From assembly GCA_023614405.1 (NCBI GenBank), contig CM042685.1:86232684-86296683 (forward strand): a stretch of DNA of 64,000 nt. The letters are read 5' to 3'. The position numbers and the translations under genes are program-made. Positions 55,101 through 64,000 of this stretch are shown piece after piece. Position 1 is the first letter of the stretch. The number at the start of each line of letters is the position of its first letter. Below the pieces are notes generated by a model. The model did not search any database. It had not been told where the DNA came from and saw only the letters and a list, made by a program, of their open reading frames with translations. Origin of the DNA: Avena insularis. Lineage: Eukaryota; Streptophyta; Magnoliopsida; Poales; Poaceae.

Positions 55101-55321
55101 TTCAAACTCCACACTCAAACCAATCAACAAGGAAGCAAACAAACTTGGTTTAAAACACTTAAGCTCTCAAATGGGGATGGTCATTTGATTTAAGTTGCTC
55201 ACATAAAATGATAGCACTATGTGCTTCTGTTTTTTTGAATTTGGTTTGAAATTGATCTCAAAACTATATGCATGCATGAATGATATGCAATCTTTGAAAT
55301 CATGATTTTAGGTATGTTACA
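52120..55321 (-). repeat. DE 5' LTR (3202 bp)
   Basis: Aligns end to end with 42599-45780. Most differences are small indels in the GC-rich block (for example 53970-54110 against 44450-44580). Inverted repeat 52966-52974/53060-53068. Confidence 0.9.
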
Positions 55322-56790
55322 CCAGCGAGGTTCGGTAGTACTCTCTTTCGGAGTTCCATGATCATTATCATTAGTTCCCTCTTCAGTTGGTGAAGCCAAC
55401 TCTGGAACGACTTCTGGCGCTGCGCTACTTGGCATACTATGAAGAGAAGGTTCAACAACCTCTTCGAGTTCTACCTTCCGACTACTCACGCCTTCCGCGA
55501 GAAACTCTTTCTCTAGAAAGGATCCATTCTTGGCAACAAAAACCTTGACCTCGGATCTGTGATAGAAGGAATACCCAATAGTTTCCTTAGGGTATCCTAT
55601 GAAGACGCATTTTCCGCTTTGGGTTCGAGTTTATCTGGTTGAAGTTTCTTCACATAAACATCACATCCCCAAACATTAAGAAATGATAGCTTAGGTTTGT
55701 TTCTAAACCACAATTCATACGGTGTCTTTTCAACGGATTTAGATGGTGCCCGATTTAAAGTGAATGCAGCAGTTTCTAGTGCATAACCCCAAAATGACAA
55801 TGGCAAGTCTGTCAGAGACATCATAGATCGAACCATATCCAACAAAGTACGATTACGATGTTCCGACACACCATTTCACTGTGGTGTTCCGTCAGGTGTG
55901 AGCTATGAAACAATTCCACACTCTTTTATATGAGTGCTAAACTCGTAAGTTAGATACTCACCTCCACGGTCGGACCGTAGAAATTTGATCTTTCTATTAC
56001 GATGATTTTCCACTTCATTCTGAAATTCCTTGAACTTTTCAAAGGTTCCAGACTTGTGTTTCATCAAGTAGATATAACCGTATCTACTTAAATCATCCGT
56101 GAAAGTTACAAAATAACGATATACACCTCGCGCTGACACACTCATTGGACCACATACATCAGAATGTATAATTTCCAATAAATTTGTCGCCCGTTCCATT
56201 GAACCGGAAAACAGCGTTCTAGTCATCTTGCCCATAAGGCATGGCTCACATGTATCAAATGATTCAAAATCAAGTGATTCCAAAATTCCATCCGAACGGA
56301 GCTTCTTCCTACGTTTAACGCCAATATGACCTACATGGCAGTGCCACATATATGCGGATATATCATCATTAAGTTTAATCCTTTTAGCATCAACATTATG
56401 AATATGTGTAACATTATTATCGAGATCCAACAGAGACAAACCATTCATCATTGGTGCATGACCATAAATTATTTCATTCATATAAATAGAACAACCATTA
56501 TTCTCGGATTTAAATGAATAACCACTTCGCATCAAACACGATCCAAATACAATGTTCATGCTCAGTGCTAGCACCAGATAACAATTATTCAAGTTTATTA
56601 CTAATCCTGACGGTAAGTGGAGAGGTAGCATTCTGACGACGATCACATCAACACTTGATCCATTGCCGACACGCATCTTGACCTCACCCCTTGCTAGCGG
56701 TCGCTTATTCCGCAACCCCTGATTTGAGTTACAAATATTAGCAACTGAACCGGTATCAAATACCCAGGTGCTACTGCGAGTACTAGTCAA
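55322..56790 (-). pseudogene. copia-2a protease and integrase, broken
   Basis: Protease WVFDTGSVANICNS at about 56770-56735. Integrase zinc region MWHCHVGHIGV...CEPCLMGKM, core HSDVCGPM, FTDDLSRYG, SDRGGEYLTYEF and GVSEHRNRTLL with the catalytic Glu. Stops TAG 55905-55903 (copy b CAG) and TGA 55878-55876 (copy b CGA) lie between the second and third catalytic residues. The linker ends STTEPR at the DE insertion; the frame resumes at 42593. Confidence 0.85.
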
Positions 56791-57623
56791 GTACACATCA
56801 ATAACATGTATATCATATATACCTTTATTTGCCTTGCCGGCCTTATTGTCTGCCAAATACTTGGGGCAGTTGCGCTTCTAGTGGCCAGTCCCCTTACAAT
56901 AATAGCACTCGGTATCAGACTTAGGGCTAACTCGAGGTTTCTTTTCAGGCACGGCAACTGGCTTGCCGCCCTTACTTCCCTTCCGTTTTACCTTCTTGTC
57001 TTTCTTGAAACAAGTGGTCTTATTGATCATCAACACTTGATGTTCTTTCTTGATCTCCACTTCTGCAATTTTATGCATTGACAGAAGCTCGGGGAAAGAC
57101 TTCTTCATGCCTTGCATATTATAGTTCATCATGAAGCTATTATAGCTAGGTGGCAGAGACTGCAGAACACGATGGATGCCTAAGTCAATGGAAATCATTA
57201 TACCCAAGGACACAATCTTATTGGCGTAACCCGAAATCTTGAGTACATGCTCACTTACAGAGATGTTCTCTTCCATCATGCAGCTAAAGAACTTTTTTGA
57301 AGCATTGTAGCTCTCTACAGCAGCATGTGTGCCGAAAATCATTTTCAACTCACCCATTGTATCAAATGCATTGCCATTTTCGAAACGCTTTCAAATTTCT
57401 GTCTCTAGCCCATACAATATGCCACAATGAACTAAGTTGTGGTCCTCCTATCGAGTTTGATAGACATTCTTCTCCTTGTCAGGGGCATCATCGAACGGTG
57501 GGGGTCCTAGTGGCGCTTCTAGCACATATTGCTTTTGTGCAGCAGAGAGGAGAATCCTCAAACTCATGGCCCAAGTTTCTCTTTCTCCATGAACACATTG
57601 AAATTAATAGCAGGTGGTGCCAT
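56791..57623 (-). pseudogene. copia-2a gag, broken
   Basis: Start ATG 57623 (MAPPAINFNVF). About 26 bp present in copy b (between 38170 and 38200) are missing near 57572, which removes part of the N-terminal core and shifts the frame. Main open part 57357-56878 ends at TAG in the knuckle (CYYCKGTGH-stop, Trp to TAG). Confidence 0.8.
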
Positions 57624-58588
57624 CTAAGTTTATGATAGATTGAGATCAACTAATCCAAATTAAGAATGAACTCCCACTCAAAAATGACATCCCTCGTTCC
57701 TTCTTGGTGATTACATGAACCAAATCCACTACACCAAGTCCGATCATCACGTGAGTCCGTGTAGCTTCAAAGGTGAGCATCAAATGGGCATCATATCTAC
57801 CATATGACTCATGATTAACCTTTTGGTCCATGTTCTGAGGCCATGTCTGTACATGCTAGGCTCGCCAAGTAAGAACCTTAGTATTTGCGTGTGTAACTGT
57901 CTTACACCCGAAATATGATCGTGGATCCAAGAACACCCGATCATCATGTGATGTCTTGGAGTGACGAAACATAATCAGTGCATACTTAAGGGAGAACACA
58001 TTCTTATCTTGATATCTAAATGAGGGATCATCTTATTATGCTAATAAAACACCAAACAAGCAATATAAGATGCAACAAACATCATATGTTTATAAGTGAA
58101 ATGATATGGTTCTTACACGTTAGGAACTTACACGTTATGTGTGTTGTAAGAGTATCAACTTATACTTCTACTTACAACATCACCATATCATGACACTAGC
58201 CCAGCAACAATCTAAACTAGACGCCTCTAATTTATCCATTGCAAGTTTTACGTGGCTTAGGGCTTTCGAAGATAGAACCGTTCTTACCTATGAACATGAA
58301 CCACAACGAGGATAACAAAATTGTTGACAGCTCGTTGCAAATTAGATATTGACTATAGTAGGAGAGACAGACACCCGCTAGCTGCTTATGCAAAACTAGT
58401 TGCATGTCAAGCGTGGAACAGGTCTCATGTTCGAGGACATGTAAAGTTTGTCCGGGCCGCTTCATCCCACCATGCCACCAATATCCAAAGTACAACTAAG
58501 AAGCAATAACATGATCATCATTGCCCACATACTCATATGTGTACTACCCGTGCAAAGAATCTATGCATAGATCCGACTCTGATACCAC
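57624..58588 (-). other. copia-2a leader and PBS
   Basis: PBS TGGTATCAGAGTCGGATC at 58587-58570 on the minus strand. AT-rich leader, parallel to 38246-39268. No gene seen. Confidence 0.8.
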
Positions 58589-60244
58589 TGTAGGGGTTCG
58601 CAGCATAGAAAACAAAAAATTTCCTACGATGGGAACAACTATGTACCAAGATCTATCTACTAGATACAAGCAACGTGCGGATATACATCCGTAGAGAACA
58701 TACCCTTGAAGGTCTACAAAGCTCAACGAGGTTGAACTCGTGGTTGATGTAGACGTCTCTTCCCGATCTCAAGATCGAGAGGAAGTCCTAGCGTCGCGAA
58801 TTAGCGGCGCATCCGTGCTCGCACACACGTCCGAGGCACCGAGAAACCTCCGCCTCCTTGCTCCAGCGATGTAGAGGAAGCACAACTCTTTCTTCCCGAA
58901 TAGCCACCGGGAAAATGTATTTCGCTAGTTCGAGACCATGGGGGATAAATACTAGAGGGGGAGAGAGTCCTTCACGAGGAGGTGTGAGTGAGAGAGAGGA
59001 GAGGGGGATGCTTTTATAGGAGGAGGGGGCACCCAAGGGGGTGTCCGCCGGCAATGGGGGCTTCCCCCTCCCCTCCTTCATTCATGTGGGTGGACACTCC
59101 ACTCACACAAATTTCTTTCAATTCCCTCCACTCAAAAACCCACTCAAATTCCCATTAAATTTCCACCAAATTTAATGAAAACTCTCATTAAATAAAACTC
59201 CTTTTATTTATTCAGAATTTTGTAAATTAATTTAATGACAAACATTCACATATAACCCCTTGCTAGTATTTCATTTCACATGCAAAAACACTTTCTGCAA
59301 TTTCACCCGAAAACCCGTTTCGGTATCTAGTGAAATAATTTCCTATGCTTGTTATTCTTTCCGGCATGAAACTTTTTCTCCAAATGGATGTCGGTGTCTC
59401 TTAAGTGTGTCACCCTACGATTCGCGAATAATGCGTACATGATCGAGACCCCTCTAAGATCAATAATCAGAAGCGGGACCTGGAGATCCACATTGACTCC
59501 CACACATTCAGCGATGACTTTCTTGTGATCGTGAGAACCTTTTACGCTAGTATCTTAATCCTTTTGTTTCGCGATATAATACATGTTCGATATTCAATCA
59601 TATGTATATCGATACCTAGTTTGATCTTGTTACTGACATGTACTCTTTTCTCGTTCTCGTGATATAACATTCTAGTGATCAAATCACTTGCTTGCAAGCT
59701 AATCAATATGATATCACTGAGAGGTCCCAGAGCATATCTATCCATCATCGGGATGAACAAATTCCACTCTAGATCCATGGTCCTCAACATAACACTTTAG
59801 TAGTACTAAACCCATCTTTATAATCACCCTGTTATGGTGTGACGTTTGATGTTATCAAGATACTCTTCCGGTGTTAGTGATTGACATGATCTCATGGTCT
59901 AAGGATTAGGATCACTTCATATGTTGTTATAGCAATATAAACTAAATGACTTTGATCGTAGTGCTATACTTCGGATGAATGTTCATCACACCATTACACT
60001 AATGTTGTGACCTCGTTATTAACAACATCCAGTGTCCATGATCAGGAAACCTTGATCATCTTGTTAATCAACGAGCTAGTTTATGAGAGAGGCATAACTA
60101 GGAACTTTCTGTTTGTTTATTAAACACACATGTATTAGCGTTTCCGTATTAATACAATTATAGCATGCAAAATAAACATCTATCATATACTTGGAATATA
60201 CATAATAACCACATTATTATTGCCTCTCAGGGCATATCCCTTCA
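58589..60244 (-). repeat. copia-2 5' LTR (1656 bp)
   Basis: Element strand TGAAGGGATATGCCCTGAG...AACCCCTACA. A likely TATA region is the minus strand of TTTTATAGGAGG near 59015. Its outer end abuts the copia-1 3' LTR remnant at 60245. Confidence 0.9.
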
Positions 60245-60428
60245 AGCTGCTCGTGGGACGAGGACAAGGAGGAGACGTAGAACGTCTACACTGCCTCGAC
60301 ACGCTTTATCAAGTTCCGCAACCGCGCGTCTAATGGTAATCCCGTTACCTATGACAATAGTATTCTTGGTTTACGGGGTATAATTTTTTTTTTGATTTGC
60401 ACTAGTGTAGCTTACCTGTATCCCTTCA
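60245..60428 (+). repeat. copia-1 3' LTR remnant
   Basis: Matches 24605-24787 (GTGGGACGAGGACAAGGAGG at about 60253). Its left edge is the intact end of copia-2, so copia-2 inserted into this LTR. The rest of the LTR is gone. Confidence 0.85.
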
Positions 60429-61291
60429 GAAACCTCCTCCTTGAGTGATAAGATTGATACTATTATGTCTATGCTTGTTTGTGGAAAATCTCATGTTGAT
60501 CCAAATAATATTCCTTTAGCCTCTTTGGTTGCTCAAGAAGAGCAAATTGACGTGAACTACATTAGAAATAATAATTTTAGAAACAACACTTATGGTAGTA
60601 ACAACTATAGACCATATCCTTCTAATAATGGTAATGCTTATGGAAATTCCTACAACAACAATAGGATTGCACCCTCTGAACTTGAAGTCATGCTTAAAGA
60701 TTTTATTAGTAAAAAACTACTTTTAATAAAACTGTCGAGGAAAAGCTTGGAAAAATTGATGATCTTGCTTCTAAAGTTGATAGCCTTGCCCACGATGTTG
60801 AACTTCTTAAATTAAAGATTATGCCTCATGATGTTAAATAAAGCAAGACTTTGAATGCCATTCAAGTTAGAATTGATGAAAATGTTAGGATGTTAGCTGA
60901 ATTGCATGCTAGGTGGGAAAGAGAAGATGAAATTGCTAGAAATAATAGTATGACTAAAGTTTGTAGCATTACCACCACTAGTAATGTTGATGCTAGCAAA
61001 CCACCTAAAGTTCCCATTCCTTTTGCAACATTGCCTAAACCCAATGGAACCTTTTCCAATAAAAATGTTGAAATTTTTCGAAATATGGGAAACAATAGTT
61101 CTACTACCTTGAATGATGATTTTGATTTTGATCTTGATGGTTGCAATATTTCTGAAGTAATTATGTTCCTGCAAAAGCTTTCTAGAAGTCCTAATGCTAG
61201 TGCTATGAATATGGCTTTTACAAAACATATTGCAAATGCTCTCTTGAAAATTAAAGAAGAAAAACATGAAGCTTCATTAATATGGAAGTGA
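60429..61291 (+). pseudogene. H gag, C-terminal part
   Basis: Continues H gag in frame from 23494 once copia-1 and one TSD copy are removed. An Asn/Tyr-rich segment (YGSNNYRPYPSNNGN) replaces the CCHC knuckle, as is usual for Athila-type Gag. Damage: a one-base change in an A run near 60714, stop TAA at 60839-60841, and stop TGA at 61289-61291 just before protease. The coiled-coil-like stretch KLGKIDDLASKVDSLAHDVE lies at 60755-60815 in the shifted frame. The region is otherwise open, so the reading frame decayed only moderately. Confidence 0.8.
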
Positions 61292-61719
61292 ATGATTTTG
61301 ACTTTAAAAGCTTTATGTGATCTTGGTGCTAGTGTTTCTATTATGCCTAGAAAAATTTATGATATGCTTGATTTACCACCATTGGAAGATAGTTATTTGG
61401 ATGTCCATCTTGATGATAATGCTAAAAGGAAACCTATGGGGAGAGTTAATGATGTTCTTACTATGGTTAACCATACCTTTGTCCCCGTTGATTTCTATGT
61501 TTTGGATGTTAAATGCAATGCTTCTTGTCCTATTATTTTGGGAAGACCTTTTCTTAGTACTGTTGGTTCCATTATTAAAATAAACGAAGGCACATTAAAT
61601 ATCAATTCCCATTCAAGAAAGGTATAGAAAACTTTCCTAGAAAAAGAGAGAAGCTATCTTTTAATTCTCTTATTAGAAAAAAATTTGATGTTGATGCTTC
61701 TTCATTCGAAAATACTTGA
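61292..61719 (+). pseudogene. H aspartic protease domain
   Basis: Retropepsin-like domain that would cleave Gag. The active-site motif is CDLGASVSIMP, with D-L-G in place of D-T/S-G, as in Athila proteases. The downstream flap and core motif PIILGRPFLSTVGS is present. An early TAG at 61625-61627 ends the first frame. The adjacent frame (GIENFPRKREKLSFN) continues to TGA at 61717-61719, which looks like the natural end, so one frameshift near 61620 is likely. No RT follows; the element stops being coding here. Confidence 0.8.
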
Positions 61720-61985
61720 TTCTTGCTTTCTATACCTAGCTGAAAGGCGTTAAAGAAAAGCACTCTTGGGAGATAACCCAATTTTTTTCAGTAAGTTTTT
61801 ATTTTGTTGCGTCTTGGAAGTTATTTCCTCTATAATAACCTCTCGTTATCCTTTTTGTGTGTTTTTTTTGCCAAGAATAGCCTCTAATGAGAGGGAAGTA
61901 AGATTTGGGGAAGTTGTTGTCCCGAAACACATTTCTGTGCTTCACTGTAAAAAATCGTGAAAACCCCAGATTGACGCTCCATGCT
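61720..61985 (+). other. H 3' noncoding region with conserved hairpin block
   Basis: Non-coding stretch between protease and 3' LTR. It contains TTGGGAGATAACCCAA (61766-61781), a 5-bp stem with a 6-nt loop, followed by CTTGGAAGTTATTTCCTCT (61814-61832). The same block, in the same order, occurs on the minus strand in W (8977-8962). A 43-bp direct duplication (61976 and 62019 copies of GCTCCATGCTTG) straddles the LTR edge. Confidence 0.7.
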
Positions 61986-63348
61986 TGATACGTTGTAAAC
62001 ATATCTATAATTTTTGATGCTCCATGCTTGTTTTGTACCAACTATCTTATGTTTTGTCTACACTTTGAGGAATTTTTATACATTTTCTGGAACTAACCTA
62101 TTGAAAAGATGCCACAGTGTTAGTTCATGTTTTCTGTTGTTTTTGGTTTCAGAAAAGCTAGTAAAGAAATATTCTCGGAATTGGACGAAACAAAAGCCGA
62201 AGTCAATATTTTACCATAACGAAAACAGAGCCCAAAGGGGGGACGAAGAGGTGCCACAGGGCGGCCAGACCACCCCATGGCACAGCCAAGGGTGGGCCCG
62301 CGCTAGGGCATGGTGTGGGACCCCTGGTCCTCAACCGACCTTGCCCCTTCACCTATATAAACACCCTGAGGAGAAAACCCTAAGTACCCGATCAGAAATC
62401 CACCAAAAAGTCCATGGCCTCCTCCACCATCGTCCTTAGATTGGGAGGGACCTGAAGCTCTTCCCGGCACTCTGCCGGAGAGGGGATATTACCCTTGAGG
62501 CCTTCTTCATCACCATTCCAGCCTCCGGAGTGATGCGTGAGTAGTTCATCCTTGGACTATGGGTCCATAGGAGTAGCTAGATGGTCATTTCTCCTCTTTG
62601 TGCTATCATGTTTAGATCTTGTGAGCTGCCTATCATGATCAAGATCATCTATTTGTAATCCTACATGTTGTTTTTGTTGGGATCCGATGGATATTGAGTA
62701 CTACGTCAAGATTGATTACTGATTCTATCATGTCTATGTTATTTGTGATCTTGCATGCTCTCCGTTGCAAGTAGTTACTCTGGCCAAGTATTTGCTTGTG
62801 ACTCCAAGAGGGAGTATTTATGCTCGATAGTAGGTTCATGCCTCTAGTAATCTGGGAGAGTGACAGAAACCTCTAAGGTTGTAGATGTGTTGTTGCTACT
62901 AGGGAGAAAACAAAAATCCTTTGTCCAAGGGCAATTGTATTGTTTAGTTTACACACCTTGCTTAATACAATTATCTGTTGCTTGCAACTTAATACCCGAG
63001 GGTTGTTCGCATGATATCCCGAAGGTGGATTATTAGTCATAGTGCAGTTGGATTACGGTCTATGTATTATGTTGTAATGCCCAAACAAATCTCATAGCGA
63101 TCATCGTGCCATGTACATGCATTGTTATGCATTATCTATCTATCAATTGCCCAACTGTAATTTGTTCACCCAACATGTTATTTATCTTATGGAGAAACAC
63201 CTCTAGTGAACTATGGACCCCCAGTCCATTCCTTTCCACTCATATTCCATCTACTACCTACTGTTTACTTTCTGCAATTACTACAAGCAATTACTTTCTT
63301 CCACACTATACGTTTAATCCTTTGTCTTCAGCAAACCGGTGAGCTTGA
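61986..63348 (+). repeat. H 3' LTR, cut by element X
   Basis: Begins TGATACGTTGTAAACATATC and carries TATATAAA at 62354-62361. From 62344 on it aligns with 3007-4015. It ends abruptly at 63348, where a new TG (element X) begins; the 5' LTR shows that the uninterrupted sequence should read on as CAACCTCACTG (4011 on). The start is less certain than the other LTR edges because no clean polypurine tract precedes it and the 43-bp duplication crosses it. Confidence 0.8.
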
Positions 63349-64000
63349 TGTAGCACCCCGGGTAAATCCACTACTAGAAAATCGCTGTTGTTTTTATTAT
63401 GTGCATCATCATGACATCATGCATCGTTTGCCTAAAACTATTTTCTAAAATCCTATATTTTCTTTTCTAAATATCCCGTCTTTTATTTCAAATCAAACCC
63501 TGTTATCCACATATTTTGTTTTGACTAAATAATTTACAAAAGTCCTTTAAAATAAATATATAAATAAAACCCTAAATATTTTTGGTGGGGAAGGCAGTCA
63601 CCGGTCAGGCCCAAAAGGCCCAACCGGTAGCCACCTACCACCCCACCTTGCAAACCCTAACCCTACCTAATCCATCCCCACTTCCTCCCCTCAGCCGCCA
63701 CCAACAAGCCAGCACAGCCCCCAGCAAGCAGCGGCCCCAACCCACGCACGCGTCCCACCCCATGCTACCGCCCCACCCACCCGCTCACGCCACTCCCCAT
63801 CCTCCCGTTTGACCCCACCTCCTCTCGTGAGGCCCCGCGCGACCCACTCAGCATACACGAGATCCCCGCCTCGACGCCCCCTTCCTCGCCATCTCTCCCG
63901 GCCCCGCCACCAAGCTCGACCGCATCGCCGCCGCGCCCTCCTCTCCTGAAGGCCTGCGTGGCCTCGCGCCTGGCGTCGACCCGCCGGCCTCCTCGGAGCA
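63349..64000. mobile_element. Element X: start of a long LTR, runs off the window
   Basis: A new TG terminus (TGTAGCACCCCGGGTAAATC) interrupts the H 3' LTR after CTTGA (63344-63348, the expected TSD). First ~230 bp are AT-rich, then a C-rich block with AACCCTAACCCTACC and proline-rich chance ORFs. The TGT..CACCCC start and AT-then-GC layout resemble the L1/DE LTRs, so it may be a further member, but no internal domain is visible and orientation is uncertain. Confidence 0.6.

Larger units (their letters stand above)
42599..55321 (-). mobile_element. DE: Tekay-like chromovirus (Ty3/gypsy) with extra ORFs
   Basis: Full-length 12.7-kb element on the minus strand: 5' LTR 55321-52120, PBS 52117-52101, two accessory ORFs 51978-50469, gag 50252-49196, protease-RT-RNase H 49186-47102, integrase with chromodomain 47099-45805, PPT, 3' LTR 45780-42599. 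TSD CCAGT (42594-42598) and CCAGC (55322-55326). The LTRs are very similar, so it is the youngest or one of the youngest layers. Inserted between integrase and RT of copia-2 copy a. Chromodomain, initiator-Met PBS and ~3.2-kb LTRs point to the Tekay/Del clade. Confidence 0.9.
33866..60244 (-). mobile_element. copia-2: tandem BARE/Angela-like Ty1-copia, two internal domains sharing one LTR
   Basis: Minus strand, right to left: LTR 60244-58589; copy a gag-integrase 57623-55322; DE insertion; copy a RT-RNase H 42593-40958; LTR 40925-39269; copy b gag-integrase 38245-35951; A3 insertion; copy b ends near 33866. The middle LTR has a PPT on its right and a PBS on its left, so it serves both copies. 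The right end is intact against the copia-1 LTR; the left end is truncated and has no TSD. The LTR body resembles BARE/Angela as I recall it. Confidence 0.85.
23495..60428 (+). mobile_element. copia-1: Ty1-copia element, interrupted and partly deleted
   Basis: 5' LTR 23495-24787, initiator-Met PBS 24789, leader, gag 26177, protease-integrase to 28609, RT-RNase H 32455-33865, and only the last 184 bp of the 3' LTR (60245-60428). TSD GAAAC at 23490-23494 and 60429-60433. Termini TGAAGG/CCTTCA. The RNase H end and most of the 3' LTR were lost at the copia-2 left junction. It is interrupted by solo LTR C and by copia-2. All enzyme domains carry inactivating changes. Confidence 0.9.
3007..63348 (+). 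mobile_element. Element H: Sabrina/Athila-like gag-protease Ty3/gypsy, base layer
   Basis: Oldest layer of the nest. Pieces: truncated 5' LTR 3007-4209, tRNA-Asp-type PBS 4218-4235, leader 4236-4321 and 22656-22800, gag 22801-23494, gag plus protease 60434-61719, 3' noncoding to 61985, 3' LTR 61986-63348. Removing W (TSD ACAAC) and copia-1 (TSD GAAAC) restores a continuous leader and gag frame. No reverse transcriptase, RNase H or integrase is present between protease and 3' LTR, so it is non-autonomous. The Sabrina-like label comes from the LTR start (TGATACG, then ATCTATAATTTTTGAT) and the tRNA-Asp primer. Confidence 0.85.

Noticed and set aside
63650..63670. Telomere-like AACCCTAACCC
   Set aside because: Fewer than two full plant telomere units inside an LTR; no array.
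63582..63812. Proline-rich ORF (76 codons) at the window end
   Set aside because: It arises from C-rich low-complexity sequence inside the element X LTR; no conserved motif.

Overview
The window is intergenic DNA from a large, repeat-rich plant genome. It is most likely a pooid grass (Triticeae, oat or ryegrass type). The evidence is a BARE/Angela-like Ty1-copia LTR, Sabrina/Athila-like Ty3-gypsy elements primed by tRNA-Asp, a Tekay-type chromovirus with 3.2-kb LTRs, and a non-autonomous element with 4.1-kb LTRs. I see no host protein-coding gene, rRNA, tRNA or CRISPR array. Family names rest on remembered family features; no database was searched.

Nearly every base can be placed in one nested stack of LTR retrotransposons, and most junctions carry 5-bp target-site duplications (TSDs). 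The base layer is element H (+ strand, gag-protease only), whose truncated LTRs lie at 3007-4209 and 61986-63348. Four elements interrupt H: a Tat-type gypsy element (minus, up to 3006) inside its 5' LTR; element W (minus, 4322-22655, TSD ACAAC) in its leader; copia-1 (+, 23495-60428, TSD GAAAC) in its gag; and element X (from 63349) in its 3' LTR.

Second layer: L1 (10960-21025, TSD GATTA) lies in the gag of W. A solo LTR, C (28610-32454), and a tandem BARE-like copia-2 (minus, about 33866-60244) lie in copia-1. Third layer: A3 (33894-35945, TSD AGTTT), a deleted sister of W, and DE (42599-55321, TSD CCAGT/CCAGC), a Tekay-like chromovirus, both lie in copia-2.

DE is the only element with a near-complete pol, including an open 694-codon protease-RT-RNase H frame. 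H, W and L1 encode no reverse transcriptase or integrase and must have moved in trans. The less ordinary content is: the single protein of L1, built around up to seven CCHC zinc knuckles; a 112-aa coiled-coil ORF in W behind its own TATA-like promoter; extra coiled-coil ORFs between primer-binding site and gag in DE; and an inverted repeat plus an ordered set of short blocks shared by the otherwise diverged long LTRs of L1, C and DE. Most coding remains carry stops, many consistent with C-to-T change, and single-base frameshifts.
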